Shown here: piece by piece, positions 1-7,862 of the stretch | Layout: each line of letters starts with the position of its first letter | How positions within the stretch are numbered: position 1 is the first letter of the stretch | Assembly: GCF_000427095.1 (NCBI RefSeq) | Contig: NC_021487.1 | Location: forward strand, 3,023,241 to 3,087,240 | Length of the DNA stretch: 64,000 nucleotides | Direction: 5' to 3' | DNA from: Chthonomonas calidirosea T49 | Lineage (GTDB): Bacteria; Armatimonadota; Chthonomonadetes; Chthonomonadales; Chthonomonadaceae | The notes under the pieces: model-generated | Database searches by the model: none | What the model saw: only the letters and a program-made list of their open reading frames with translations | Told to the model about the DNA's origin: nothing | Translations under genes and position numbers: made by a program

Positions 1-140
1 GTGGCGGCAACCACGGCTTAATGTCGTTGTGCGTTTCCGAACACACGCTTGCCTTTAATAGAGGAAAGAAGCAAGAGGCGTTTCGTTGTGGCGTAGAACG
101 CCTGAGGCATGGTTTGTAGAATGGGAATGGAGGCGAACGG

Positions 141-932
141 TTGAGGCTAAGAAAGGAGAGACCACCCTCTTTGTTTCGACTCGATAACAAAGTAGCCGTG
201 ATCACGGGGGCTGGATCGGGCATTGGAGAGCAGATAGCCGTCCTCTTTGCGCAGCAGGGCGCACACGTTGTGGTGGCCGATCGGGATGAGACGAACGGCC
301 GTCGAGTTGTGGAACGCATAGGAGCCCAGGCGCTTTTCCTGCCGATGGACGTAACGGTCTCTCGAAGCGTGAAAACGGGTTTGGAGCAGATATTCGAGCG
401 CTTCGGCCAACTCGATATACTGGTTAACAACGCTGGTGTCGGGTTTGTGGGCAGCGTAGAGGAGACGCCTGAGGAGGAGTTTGCACACCTGATGGGGGTG
501 AATGTGGCAGGCGTCTTCCACGGTTGCAAGCATGCAGCTCCTTTAATGCTGCGGCAGGGCAAAGGAAACATCATTAACATCGCCTCGGTGGCAGGCCTGG
601 TGGGCATCCCTCGACGCTTCGCCTACTGCGCTACCAAAGGTGCCGTGATCGCCATGACACGCCAAATGGCCGTGGACTACGCCAAGAAGGGCCTTCGGGT
701 GAATGCGATTGCGCCCGGCACTGTGGAAACCCCCTTTGTGGAGAGCTACCTGCAGCGTTTCCATGCCGGGGAGATCGAGCAGACACGTGCCCAACTTCAT
801 GCGCGCCAACCCATTGGACGTATGGGACGCCCAGAGGAGATCGCCTTAATGGCGCTCTATCTAGCTGCCGACGAATCGGAGTTCGTAACCGGTTCGGTGC
901 TCGTTATTGATGGAGGCTGGACGGCGGCATAG
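141..932 (+). CDS. SDR family NAD(P)-dependent oxidoreductase
   Basis: A 263-residue classical short-chain dehydrogenase/reductase. The Rossmann cofactor motif TGAGSGIG lies at residues 22-29, NNAG at 96-99, the catalytic Ser at 149 and YCATK (Tyr162, Lys166) in the active-site helix. The C-terminal stretch ending in IDGGWTAA is typical of 3-oxoacyl-ACP-reductase-like or sugar/alcohol SDRs. The substrate cannot be told from sequence. The TTG start at 141 has GGAGG at 129-133, 7 bases upstream. An alternative TTG at 171, after AAAGGAG, would remove ten residues of non-conserved N-terminus. It stands alone, with no partner gene in the first kilobase. Confidence 0.9.
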   Translation: MRLRKERPPSLFRLDNKVAVITGAGSGIGEQIAVLFAQQGAHVVVADRDETNGRRVVERIGAQALFLPMDVTVSRSVKTGLEQIFERFGQLDILVNNAGVGFVGSVEETPEEEFAHLMGVNVAGVFHGCKHAAPLMLRQGKGNIINIASVAGLVGIPRRFAYCATKGAVIAMTRQMAVDYAKKGLRVNAIAPGTVETPFVESYLQRFHAGEIEQTRAQLHARQPIGRMGRPEEIALMALYLAADESEFVTGSVLVIDGGWTAA

Positions 933-1047
933 CTGCCCTAAAAACGAAACCACCCGGCAAAGTTCCTCGTCAACCACTGCAGAAGGAGATGAAAAAGACT
1001 CTCAAGAATTAACTACCTGAGAGAAACGTTATCGAGAGGGAACGGGT

Positions 1048-1293
1048 ATGGGGGCAGCATCCTTGTTACAGTGGCAAACACTGATTTTCCTTTTGCCCTT
1101 TTCGATTTCCGCTCTGCTGCTATTGCTGGCTTCTCTGAGGTTAGGGCATCATGGAGGGCATCATGCCGGTGGTCATGCAACATTAGGGCATGCTCATGAT
1201 GTTGGCACTGCGATGGGGCATCAGGCGGTAGGGCCTGATGCTGGTGGGCACACGGTCAGTCATCAAGCGGAAAAGACGGCCCATGCGCCCTAA
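1048..1293 (+). CDS. small single-pass membrane protein with His-rich tail
   Basis: An 81-residue protein I cannot assign. One hydrophobic segment (residues about 11-32) is followed by a Gly/His/Ala-rich tail with 11 histidines in about 50 residues. The start ATG has a GAGAGGGA ribosome site about 7 bases upstream, and the DNA of the tail repeats GGGCAT-like units. From memory, some NfeD/OB-fold membrane proteins open with a similar hydrophobic segment plus His-rich loop, so this could be a stand-alone or truncated relative. No downstream frame continues it. Metal binding by the tail is inference. A small hairpin (CTCTCA 999-1004 / TGAGAG 1018-1023) precedes it. Confidence 0.55.
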   Translation: MGAASLLQWQTLIFLLPFSISALLLLLASLRLGHHGGHHAGGHATLGHAHDVGTAMGHQAVGPDAGGHTVSHQAEKTAHAP

Positions 1294-1408
1294 AGACGGT
1301 CCGTCCCCTTAGGTTGCCGATCGGTTCGTCTATCTGATAGGCTTTCTCAAGAAACGAGGGTGGGTTAGAATTGCCTTCAAAGCGTTGAAAAACTCCTCCA
1401 AATGGGAG

Positions 1409-1437
1409 TTGCAATTTTCTGTAGATTGTGATACAAT
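1409..1437 (+). promoter_or_regulatory. sigma70-type promoter of tRNA-Ser
   Basis: TTGCAA at 1409-1414 and TACAAT at 1432-1437 are separated by exactly 17 bases. The expected start point falls about 7 bases before the mature 5' end of the tRNA. Confidence 0.7.
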
Positions 1438-1451
1438 AGAAAAGCACGTAC

Positions 1452-1543
1452 GGAGAGATGGCTGAGTGGTCGAAAGCGGCTGACTGCTAATCAGTTGTAG
1501 GGGCGTATTGCCCCTACCCCGGGTTCGAATCCCGGTCTCTCCG
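1452..1543 (+). tRNA. tRNA-Ser (anticodon GCT)
   Basis: A 92-base class II tRNA. The acceptor stem GGAGAGA (1452-1458) pairs with TCTCTCC (1536-1542), with discriminator G at 1543. The anticodon stem GCTGA/TCAGT encloses loop CTGCTAA with anticodon GCT at 1486-1488. The long variable arm folds GTAGGGGC against GCCCCTAC. The T stem CCGGG/CCCGG carries TTCGAAT. The long variable arm and the GCT anticodon identify a serine tRNA reading AGC/AGU. The 3' CCA is not encoded. Confidence 0.97.
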
Positions 1544-1621
1544 CTTTAGAACGGTTTCCGCGGCACAGTTTATCCGCTGTGCCGTTTCCCTTTTAAGGAA
1601 GCCTGCCCGGAACAACGGACG

Positions 1622-2779
1622 ATGCCACCAAGAAAAACGTTTCTCCTTGTGCTTCTATGGGTCGGCTGGAGCGGCCTTTTGAGCCTTCAAAGCGCCCAAG
1701 CCAGCGATGGAGCCCACTACCTGCTTTTGCGTGCTCGTGCCCACTACAATCCCTCGCTAAGCCCAAAACAGGTCGAAGCCGATCCTGCCCGCTATGAGGG
1801 CAGTGCACTGGAGGTGCAGGGCAAAGTAATGGGGTGGGCTGGCGGTGGCGATAACGTTACAGTGCTGCTTTTGCCAACAAACGATTTGAACGACCCCCTC
1901 TCGCTGAGTGTGCCTGCCACCGAGAGGAGTTTTTTTAACGCGCTACAAGATATGGGCGGTGCAGCCACCATTCGCGTGCTTTTGCGAGTGGAGGCTCTCG
2001 ATGCCGATTCCAATATCCCCAAATATAAGGTGCTCGCCGCCGCTTTGGAAGACGATATCGAGGCCGCCTTAGCCGATGCGAAAACGCGGGCCGAGGCGCA
2101 AAAACTGCAGAAGATGTGGGATAAAGTCCAATGGCTGCAGGCCTTCCGGCGTTCCCTGCCGCCCGATCTGCGAGGAAGTATGCCCGCTCGAGGAGGCGAA
2201 ATAAGGGCCCCTCTGGCCGTGGAGGGAGATGCTAGCGTGCAAACTGCCGTCTACACGGCTGCGATGCCGCCCGAACTTCGAACGATGTTCCTTCCCTATT
2301 TTCAGTATATCGCTTCTCGAAACCCCTCTTTGTCGGATCGGGAGGTTGGCCTGATTACCTACTGCTTGCTAACCGACTCGTATCAGTTGCAGGTGGACCC
2401 GCGGCTAACCGTCTCCATGATCATCGCCGAGTCGGATTTCGATCCGAAGTGCACCTCCAACAAAGGCGCCATGGGGCTCTGTCAGCTGATGCCTGACGAG
2501 GTACAGCGCTACGGTCTCACCGATGGCTACGACATCGCCCAGAATATTTGGGGAGGCGTGATGGAGCTGCGAGAGTGTCTTGACCGCTATCAGGCCTATG
2601 CCTCTCCGGATGGATCCCTCAGCGACGAGCAGATTCGACTGGCGATGGCGGCCTATAACGCCGGCCCGGGCGCTGTGAAGAAATATGGGGGGGTTCCGCC
2701 GTATAAAGAGACGCAGGAGTATGTTCGCAAGGTGTTGCGCTATTTCCACCAACTCTGCGGCACCAGTTCAACCCCATAA
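1622..2779 (+). CDS. exported lytic transglycosylase (SLT domain)
   Basis: A 385-residue protein with an N-terminal signal peptide (about residues 1-27, ending AQA). Residues 28-170 are unassigned and contain a beta-rich stretch followed by a charged helix. The C-terminal goose-lysozyme-like SLT domain is at about 255-380. The ES motif gives catalytic Glu270 (AESDFDP). GAMGLCQLMP follows and AYNAGPGAV marks the third motif. These enzymes cleave peptidoglycan glycan strands non-hydrolytically, leaving 1,6-anhydro-muropeptides, in the periplasm. The upstream ribosome site is weak. The trxB gene follows 18 bases downstream, so the two may be co-transcribed. Confidence 0.9.
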   Translation: MPPRKTFLLVLLWVGWSGLLSLQSAQASDGAHYLLLRARAHYNPSLSPKQVEADPARYEGSALEVQGKVMGWAGGGDNVTVLLLPTNDLNDPLSLSVPATERSFFNALQDMGGAATIRVLLRVEALDADSNIPKYKVLAAALEDDIEAALADAKTRAEAQKLQKMWDKVQWLQAFRRSLPPDLRGSMPARGGEIRAPLAVEGDASVQTAVYTAAMPPELRTMFLPYFQYIASRNPSLSDREVGLITYCLLTDSYQLQVDPRLTVSMIIAESDFDPKCTSNKGAMGLCQLMPDEVQRYGLTDGYDIAQNIWGGVMELRECLDRYQAYASPDGSLSDEQIRLAMAAYNAGPGAVKKYGGVPPYKETQEYVRKVLRYFHQLCGTSSTP

Positions 2780-2797
2780 CCTCCTTAGGAAGGAACC

Positions 2798-3790
2798 ATG
2801 TTGCATAAAGTGATCATTCTTGGCTCGGGGCCGGCAGGTTACACGGCGGCCATCTATGCCGGTCGAGCCAATCTCCGTCCTTTGCTGATTGATGGCGGCG
2901 TAGGGCGTGGACAAGAGCTGCCCGGCGCCGGCGGCCAGCTGATGATCACCACCGAAGTCGAAAACTACCCGGGCTTTGCTGAAGGCATTCAAGGGCCGGA
3001 GTTGATGATGAATATGCGCAAACAGGCGCTGCGTTTTAATATTGAGCTGGTAGAGGATTTGGCCACCAAAGTAGACCTCTCACAACGTCCCTTCAAAGTT
3101 TGGGTTGGCAACACGGTTTATGAAGGGAAAACGCTGATCATTGCTACGGGCGCTGTGGCAAAATGGCTTGGCTTGCCAGAGGAAAAACCCGTTTGGGAGG
3201 GCGGCCTCGGCGGAGCCGGCATCTCGGCGTGTGCCACCTGCGACGGCTTTTTCTTTCGAGGCAAGGAGGTGGCCGTGGTAGGAGGCGGTGACACGGCGAT
3301 GGAAGAGGCCATCTATCTCACAAACCATGCCACGAAGGTTACCGTTATCCATCGGCGAGACACGCTGCGTGCCTCCAAAATCATGCAGCAACGCGCCTTC
3401 AGCAACCCTAAAATCGAGTTCATCTGGGATTCCGTGGTGGAGCATGTGCACGACCCCGCTCTAAAGAGAGTAACCGGCCTCACCCTTCGAAATGTGAAGA
3501 CGGGGGAGCGGCGTGAGCTGCCCGTATCGGGGCTGTTTGTTGCCATCGGGCACAAACCGAATACCGACCTCTTCGTGGGGCAACTTGAGCTTGATGAAAA
3601 CGGCTACATACGAACGCATCACGACGTTCGTACGAGCGTCTATGGGGTTTTTGCTGCGGGCGATGTGCAGGACCACGAATATCGACAGGCGGTTACCGCT
3701 GCCGGGTCTGGCTGCATGGCGGCCATTCAAGCCGAGCGCCTTCTCGAACAAGAGGGCGACGCCATGCCTCAAACCAGCCCTGACTGGTGA
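2798..3790 (+). CDS. trxB: thioredoxin reductase
   Basis: A 330-residue flavoprotein that passes electrons from NADPH through FAD to thioredoxin. The N-terminal FAD-binding GSGPAGYTA, the redox-active CATC at residues 145-148, the NADPH-binding GGGDTAMEEA and the C-terminal FAD motif FAAGDVQD are all present in the expected order. Length is close to the family norm (about 310-330). The ATG start is preceded by AGGAAGG about 6 bases upstream. It lies 18 bases after the lytic transglycosylase gene and converges with the aldo/keto reductase gene on the other strand. Confidence 0.97.
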   Translation: MLHKVIILGSGPAGYTAAIYAGRANLRPLLIDGGVGRGQELPGAGGQLMITTEVENYPGFAEGIQGPELMMNMRKQALRFNIELVEDLATKVDLSQRPFKVWVGNTVYEGKTLIIATGAVAKWLGLPEEKPVWEGGLGGAGISACATCDGFFFRGKEVAVVGGGDTAMEEAIYLTNHATKVTVIHRRDTLRASKIMQQRAFSNPKIEFIWDSVVEHVHDPALKRVTGLTLRNVKTGERRELPVSGLFVAIGHKPNTDLFVGQLELDENGYIRTHHDVRTSVYGVFAAGDVQDHEYRQAVTAAGSGCMAAIQAERLLEQEGDAMPQTSPDW

Positions 3791-3806
3791 TCAGGAGGGC
3801 GCTTCC

Positions 3807-5003
3807 TCACTCGTGCTGGCTTAAACGTTTCTGCGCCTCGCCCTGAAGCATGGCGTGGGCCTCGCGCAGTATCTGTGGGATGCGATCGGCGAAGGGGCTC
3901 TGTGCCAGAGCCGAACGTAGCCGAGCTTCATCGAAAGAGGCGGCGTTGTTTCCCGGAAACCAGTGCCCCCCATTGCCCAAAAGGTTATAACGCATCCGCG
4001 CCCATTCCACCAGATCGAAGGCGCGTGCATAGGTCCAAAGGCGCAGTATCTCCATAACGTTGATCTCACCAGGAACCTCATGATACTCCGGAATCCCCTG
4101 CCACCATCCGTTTGCCCAGTCACGTCCCACTGCGCGCTCTAATTCCTCGCGAAGGCGCGCTTCGACTGGGGCGATAGCCTGCGGCAGCTGGTCGTAAAAA
4201 TTGAGGGCGGCCACGTGTTCGTCAAAGTCGGAGGGGCAAGCGGCTCCTACGCTGAGCGTGTGCACTTGGGGGCGAGCTAAGCAGAAGAGATCGTTGAACT
4301 GCATTGGGGTAAAGGGGGCACACAGAGCGATGAGTTTTGCTGGAGGCCGATAGAGCATTCCGCCTTTATCTGAGGGCGAGATGATAAACACGCCCATATC
4401 GTGGCGCGTAGCGGCCTCAATGGCCGGCCAGTTCTGCTTGTTAACAAAGTACCAATGGAGGTTCACATAGTCGAACTCACCGGTCTCGATGGCGCGTAGG
4501 ATGACGCGACAGGAGGCATGGGTGGAGAATCCGATAAAACGCACGCGCCCTTCGCGTTGCAACTGTCGCGCCGCCTCTAAACAGCCGCCCTTTCGGAGAA
4601 CCTGATCAAGCAGCTCATCGTTGTTGACACCGTGGAACGCCAACAGGTCTACATATTCGAGACGAAGATAGCTTAGGGAGCGCGCGAAGGTTTGGAGAAA
4701 GTCCGCTGGGTTTTCCGCAGGGGCCACTTTGGTCTGCACAATAAGCTTTTCACGAGGCAGCTTTGGAAGCACCCATCCGAGTTGCATCTCACTGGTGCCG
4801 TAGCCGCGTGCCGTCTCGATATGGTTGATGCCGAGTTCTAGGGCGCGATGGATGGTGGCCTCGAGGTTGGCCTGCCCTTCGCTTGGAATCTCTTCGGGTG
4901 GCACATCCTGCCATTTGTGTTGATAGCGCATGCCACCGCAGGAGAAGACGGACATCGAAAGCTCCGTACGGCCAAAACGTCGGTAACGCATAGTCTCTGT
5001 CAA
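3807..5003 (-). CDS. aldo/keto reductase
   Basis: A 398-residue protein with an aldo/keto reductase (beta/alpha)8 barrel in roughly residues 1-270. The opening [18 protein letters not shown], the Tyr of RGYGTSE, Lys of QTKVAP and His of LLAFHGV are the expected catalytic positions. About 120 extra C-terminal residues extend beyond a simple barrel and look alpha-helical. Substrate unknown. The TTG start at 5003 has AGGGAG about 10 bases upstream, while the in-frame ATG at 4991 has no good ribosome site, so I prefer TTG. It sits 30 bases downstream of the beta-lactamase-like gene on the same strand and may share its transcript. Confidence 0.85.
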   Translation of the reverse strand: MTETMRYRRFGRTELSMSVFSCGGMRYQHKWQDVPPEEIPSEGQANLEATIHRALELGINHIETARGYGTSEMQLGWVLPKLPREKLIVQTKVAPAENPADFLQTFARSLSYLRLEYVDLLAFHGVNNDELLDQVLRKGGCLEAARQLQREGRVRFIGFSTHASCRVILRAIETGEFDYVNLHWYFVNKQNWPAIEAATRHDMGVFIISPSDKGGMLYRPPAKLIALCAPFTPMQFNDLFCLARPQVHTLSVGAACPSDFDEHVAALNFYDQLPQAIAPVEARLREELERAVGRDWANGWWQGIPEYHEVPGEINVMEILRLWTYARAFDLVEWARMRYNLLGNGGHWFPGNNAASFDEARLRSALAQSPFADRIPQILREAHAMLQGEAQKRLSQHE

Positions 5004-5033
5004 CGCTTATCTCTCCCTCGGTCGAAATTCGGT

Positions 5034-6185
5034 CTATTTTGGAGCAGTGGGCGAACCCAAGTAAAAGCGAATGAGCGTGCTGGCGGCCGCATCGCAGGCT
5101 TCGGCAGCGCGATCGCCGCCGATATTGGTGGCGATGAGCACGGCGAAATCACGTTTTGGGGCAACCCACGCCACACAGAAGTTCATTGTGTTGCTGCCAG
5201 CATGGGTATAGACGCGTCCGCCACCCCAAGGACGGTCGGTAATAAGCCATCCGCCCGCATAGTTGCTGCCGGGGGAAGGGGCCAGTAGCCGCTGTAGGGT
5301 TGTGGCCTGCAAAAGTCCGTTGCGACCTTCCATCCCTCGCAAAACGCACTGAATGAACTTGGCCCAATCTTCCACGGAGCAGTGGACTTTTCCTGCGGGG
5401 GCAATGACGTCGGGGTTATCGCTGAGGGGGCCTGGCGGAATGGGATCCGGTTTCCCATCGGAGCCGAACACATGTTGCCATGGGGCATCTATTTTCCCCA
5501 CAGTGCCCATAGCGCCAAAGCCGGCGGTCGTCATATGGAGGGGATGAAATAGCTTATCGGTAATAAGCTTTTCCCAAGGTGTGTGGGTTAACTGTTCAAG
5601 GATAACGCCTAACAGCGCATAGTTGCGATTGGAGTAGAGAAAGGTTGTGTCAGGAGGATTCACGGGCGGATCGGCCAGGATCATGCGGGCGTAGGCAAGC
5701 CGTTGCTTCATAGGCGTGCCGGGGAGGTGATGTAGGCTTTGAAATGTTTGGCCGGGGGGCCAGCTTTCCGCAGAAAACCCGCTCCGATGTTCCAAGAGCA
5801 TGCGGATGGTAACACGACGATAGTCCGGTTGCATTTGGGCGGCGAGTTGAGGAAGCGCTTTCGAAAGCGGGGTATCCCACTGCAGCTTTCCTTGTTCAAC
5901 CAGGAGGGCAACGAGGAAGGCGGTCATCGCCTTCGTGTCGGAGCCGAGATGGAAGGGGTCGTTTAGGGTAACGGGCACGTCACTGCCAAATTTGCGCATG
6001 CCCACAGCTCCTACAGCGATAAGGCCTTTCGAAGTGACGATACAGCCGGCCAGGGCCGGGAGGTTGTATTGTGTCTGAATGGGGGTTAGGAGGCTGTTGA
6101 GAGAGGATGGAGGTGAGACGGCCATGATAGTTTGATTCAAGAGGAGCGTTCCTATGAACACAAAACAAGGGCAGAGTGATTTCAT
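5034..6185 (-). CDS. exported serine beta-lactamase-fold hydrolase
   Basis: A 383-residue member of the class C beta-lactamase / EstB / penicillin-binding-protein-like family. A signal peptide covers about residues 1-22. The nucleophile motif is SDTK (Ser82, Lys85), the second motif YSN occurs in LYSNRNYALLG, and the third is HAG in YTHAGSNTMN. Such proteins are often esterases or D-peptidases, and true beta-lactamase activity cannot be claimed. The ATG is at 6185. The aldo/keto reductase gene follows 30 bases downstream. Confidence 0.88.
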   Translation of the reverse strand: MKSLCPCFVFIGTLLLNQTIMAVSPPSSLNSLLTPIQTQYNLPALAGCIVTSKGLIAVGAVGMRKFGSDVPVTLNDPFHLGSDTKAMTAFLVALLVEQGKLQWDTPLSKALPQLAAQMQPDYRRVTIRMLLEHRSGFSAESWPPGQTFQSLHHLPGTPMKQRLAYARMILADPPVNPPDTTFLYSNRNYALLGVILEQLTHTPWEKLITDKLFHPLHMTTAGFGAMGTVGKIDAPWQHVFGSDGKPDPIPPGPLSDNPDVIAPAGKVHCSVEDWAKFIQCVLRGMEGRNGLLQATTLQRLLAPSPGSNYAGGWLITDRPWGGGRVYTHAGSNTMNFCVAWVAPKRDFAVLIATNIGGDRAAEACDAAASTLIRFYLGSPTAPK

Positions 6186-6404
6186 GTTATTTGATTTGCG
6201 AGTAAGGAGTGCTGAGTTTCGATTTCATTATACTTGATCCTTGTGTTATGCGCGGCATATGGGAGGAAAGTTCTAAGGGAGGCGAGACAGCGGAAGTGCG
6301 CTAGAGATGGGAGAAGGTTCTAAGAGTCAGGTTTCTCATTCGCTCTTGCAAGGAGCTGCTCCAAATTATGAATGCAGGAGCAGTCTGTTGCGTAGGAAAT
6401 GGGC

Positions 6405-6433
6405 TTGACAACGCGGAAAAAATACTCTATAAT
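6405..6433 (+). promoter_or_regulatory. perfect consensus sigma70 promoter
   Basis: TTGACA at 6405-6410, a 17-base spacer and TATAAT at 6428-6433 match both consensus hexamers exactly. This is the only strong feature in the first part of the 445-base gap before the prepilin gene. It implies a leader of about 190 bases and strong basal transcription of the prepilin/lipoprotein/TPR/CRTAC1 cluster. Confidence 0.85.
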
Positions 6434-6514
6434 GATTATAGAACAGAATATAATAGGCTCACATCCTGTTTTAATAGGATTTTCAGTTCAGATAGCGAAT
6501 CTTCATGTCAATGG

Positions 6515-6526
6515 AAGGAGGTGATC
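6515..6526 (+). promoter_or_regulatory. extended anti-Shine-Dalgarno match in leader, no gene attached
   Basis: AAGGAGGTGATC is complementary over 12 bases to the usual 16S rRNA 3' tail. No start codon for a real reading frame follows at a suitable distance: a GTG inside the motif reads only GTG-ATC-TAG. The prepilin has its own separate ribosome site at 6615-6622. A ribosome standby or regulatory role is inference. Confidence 0.4.
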
Positions 6527-6630
6527 TAGCGCTCTTAAAAGAACAGAAAAGATCAGTAAGTTCATCCTTGATCGAATGACCTAACACGTTGTGAATCCGT
6601 GTAAAAAACGTCGTGAGGAGGAACACGAAA

Positions 6631-7479
6631 ATGTTTAAGAAAAAGGGTTTTACCCTAATCGAATTGCTCGTGGTTATCGCTATAATAGCGATACTTGCTG
6701 CGATCCTGTTCCCCGTTTTCGCTCAGGCTCGTGAGCGGGCACGGTCCGCTGTATGTATCAGCAACATGAAGCAGATCGGGTTGGCATTGGCCATGTACGT
6801 TCAGGACTATGATGAGCTTATGCCCACCGCCTTTGCCAACATACCGCCGATCAACGGAGGAGGAGGCTGGAGCCCCTTCCCCATCCCCTTCGAAATGCAG
6901 CTGATGCCCTACGTTAAAAACGATTATCTATGGCACTGCCCTAGCGATGATGCCCCGCGTGACAACAACTGGATCGGTTCTTTCTGGGACGGGAGTTATG
7001 CCGCTCGACAGATTCCGCGATCCTACGGTTATGTGGGGAATCTGAATACTTATCAGCACGATGCCATTGACCCAAATAGCCCTGACCCGAACACCGGCAT
7101 GAGCGCATGGGGACAAGGCTACTCTTTAGCCGGAATCGATAGGCCGGCGGAGACGATAGCCATTGTAGAATCGTGGGGACTTTTCTCCAACGGAGCTGAC
7201 GATGCTATGGTGGGAAGTCCATGGGGAGATCTGTTTACCAACTGCGATACCTCTAAGTTGGCAGGAAGACAGTTTCCTCCTGTAGCACCGGTCGACTCCT
7301 ATGTGAACGAGCCCTGTAAGGACTGGTATACTAGCGTACGGCCATGCAGAGGCCACTTCAACCAAGGCAACTACATCTTCGCCGATGGCCACGCTAAGGT
7401 AACCCGTTGGCCAGATGTACGCCACGATGACTTCTGGCTGTTCAAACGGAGTAAGCCAACTCAAACCTTCAGCCCATAG
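6631..7479 (+). CDS. type IV-pilin-like DUF1559 protein (prepilin, H-X9-DG)
   Basis: A 282-residue prepilin-like protein. A short basic leader MFKKKG precedes [16 protein letters not shown], the classic prepilin peptidase site (cut after Gly, Glu at +5) with its hydrophobic helix. After the helix come [12 protein letters not shown] and a Cys-containing motif, then a globular domain. Near the C-terminus [14 protein letters not shown] is the His...Asp-Gly signature of the DUF1559 family known from Planctomycetes, Verrucomicrobia and Armatimonadetes. It is probably exported as a pseudopilin. I chose ATG 6631 over an upstream GTG at 6613 because GAGGAGGA (6615-6622) sits 8 bases before it. A second copy lies at 13749. 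Confidence 0.93.
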   Translation: MFKKKGFTLIELLVVIAIIAILAAILFPVFAQARERARSAVCISNMKQIGLALAMYVQDYDELMPTAFANIPPINGGGGWSPFPIPFEMQLMPYVKNDYLWHCPSDDAPRDNNWIGSFWDGSYAARQIPRSYGYVGNLNTYQHDAIDPNSPDPNTGMSAWGQGYSLAGIDRPAETIAIVESWGLFSNGADDAMVGSPWGDLFTNCDTSKLAGRQFPPVAPVDSYVNEPCKDWYTSVRPCRGHFNQGNYIFADGHAKVTRWPDVRHDDFWLFKRSKPTQTFSP

Positions 7480-7500
7480 AAGTTCTTGCATCAGCATGAG

Positions 7501-7530
7501 AGAGGCGGTGTGAGGGATCACACCGCCTCT
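7501..7530 (+). terminator. strong hairpin after prepilin gene
   Basis: AGAGGCGGTGTG (7501-7512) pairs perfectly over 12 bases with CACACCGCCTCT (7519-7530) around a 6-base loop, followed by TTAAATAACTT. The tail is only moderately T-rich. It may attenuate or stabilise the 3' end of the prepilin message, giving more pilin than downstream products. Confidence 0.75.
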
Positions 7531-7590
7531 TAAATAACTTAAATAAAAAAAATAATATCGGCTAATTCATTCAAGGAGGTTCATTCAAAT

Positions 7591-7839
7591 ATGGGAAATA
7601 GAAGTGGCTTCGTGCTAGGGCTCTTTATTCTATTCAACGCACTTATGGGTTGCGGAGGGCCTCCAAAGGCGAAGGTCAATATGGACAAGTCTCACATCCC
7701 ACCGAGCGCGATGCGCTATCTAAATATGGCTCCTCCTGCCTATCGCGCTCAAGTAGAGCAGCAGTTGCAACAAAAAGGGCAGGCGCCTCCGCCGAGCACA
7801 ACGGCGCCTAGCTCAAAGCCTACGACCACGAAGCCCTAA
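7591..7839 (+). CDS. small lipoprotein paired with prepilin
   Basis: An 82-residue protein with a lipoprotein signal: a hydrophobic segment ends in the lipobox LMGC, so the mature protein would start at Cys21 followed by Gly-Gly. The rest is short and Pro/Gln/Thr-rich (AYRAQVEQQLQQKGQAPPP). AAGGAGGT at 7573-7580 is a strong ribosome site 10 bases before the ATG. It resembles the lipoprotein at 14611-14832, which also directly follows a DUF1559 prepilin. Function unknown. The pairing suggests a part of the pseudopilus or its envelope anchor. Confidence 0.75.
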   Translation: MGNRSGFVLGLFILFNALMGCGGPPKAKVNMDKSHIPPSAMRYLNMAPPAYRAQVEQQLQQKGQAPPPSTTAPSSKPTTTKP

Positions 7840-7862
7840 ATACCTCCGCTCTGCACCAAAGA

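Noticed and set aside
1-140. End of an upstream gene (GTG...GCTTAA, positions 1-21)
   Set aside because: Six codons before a stop are too few to support a gene; only a weak GGCGTT/AACGCC hairpin is seen in the rest.
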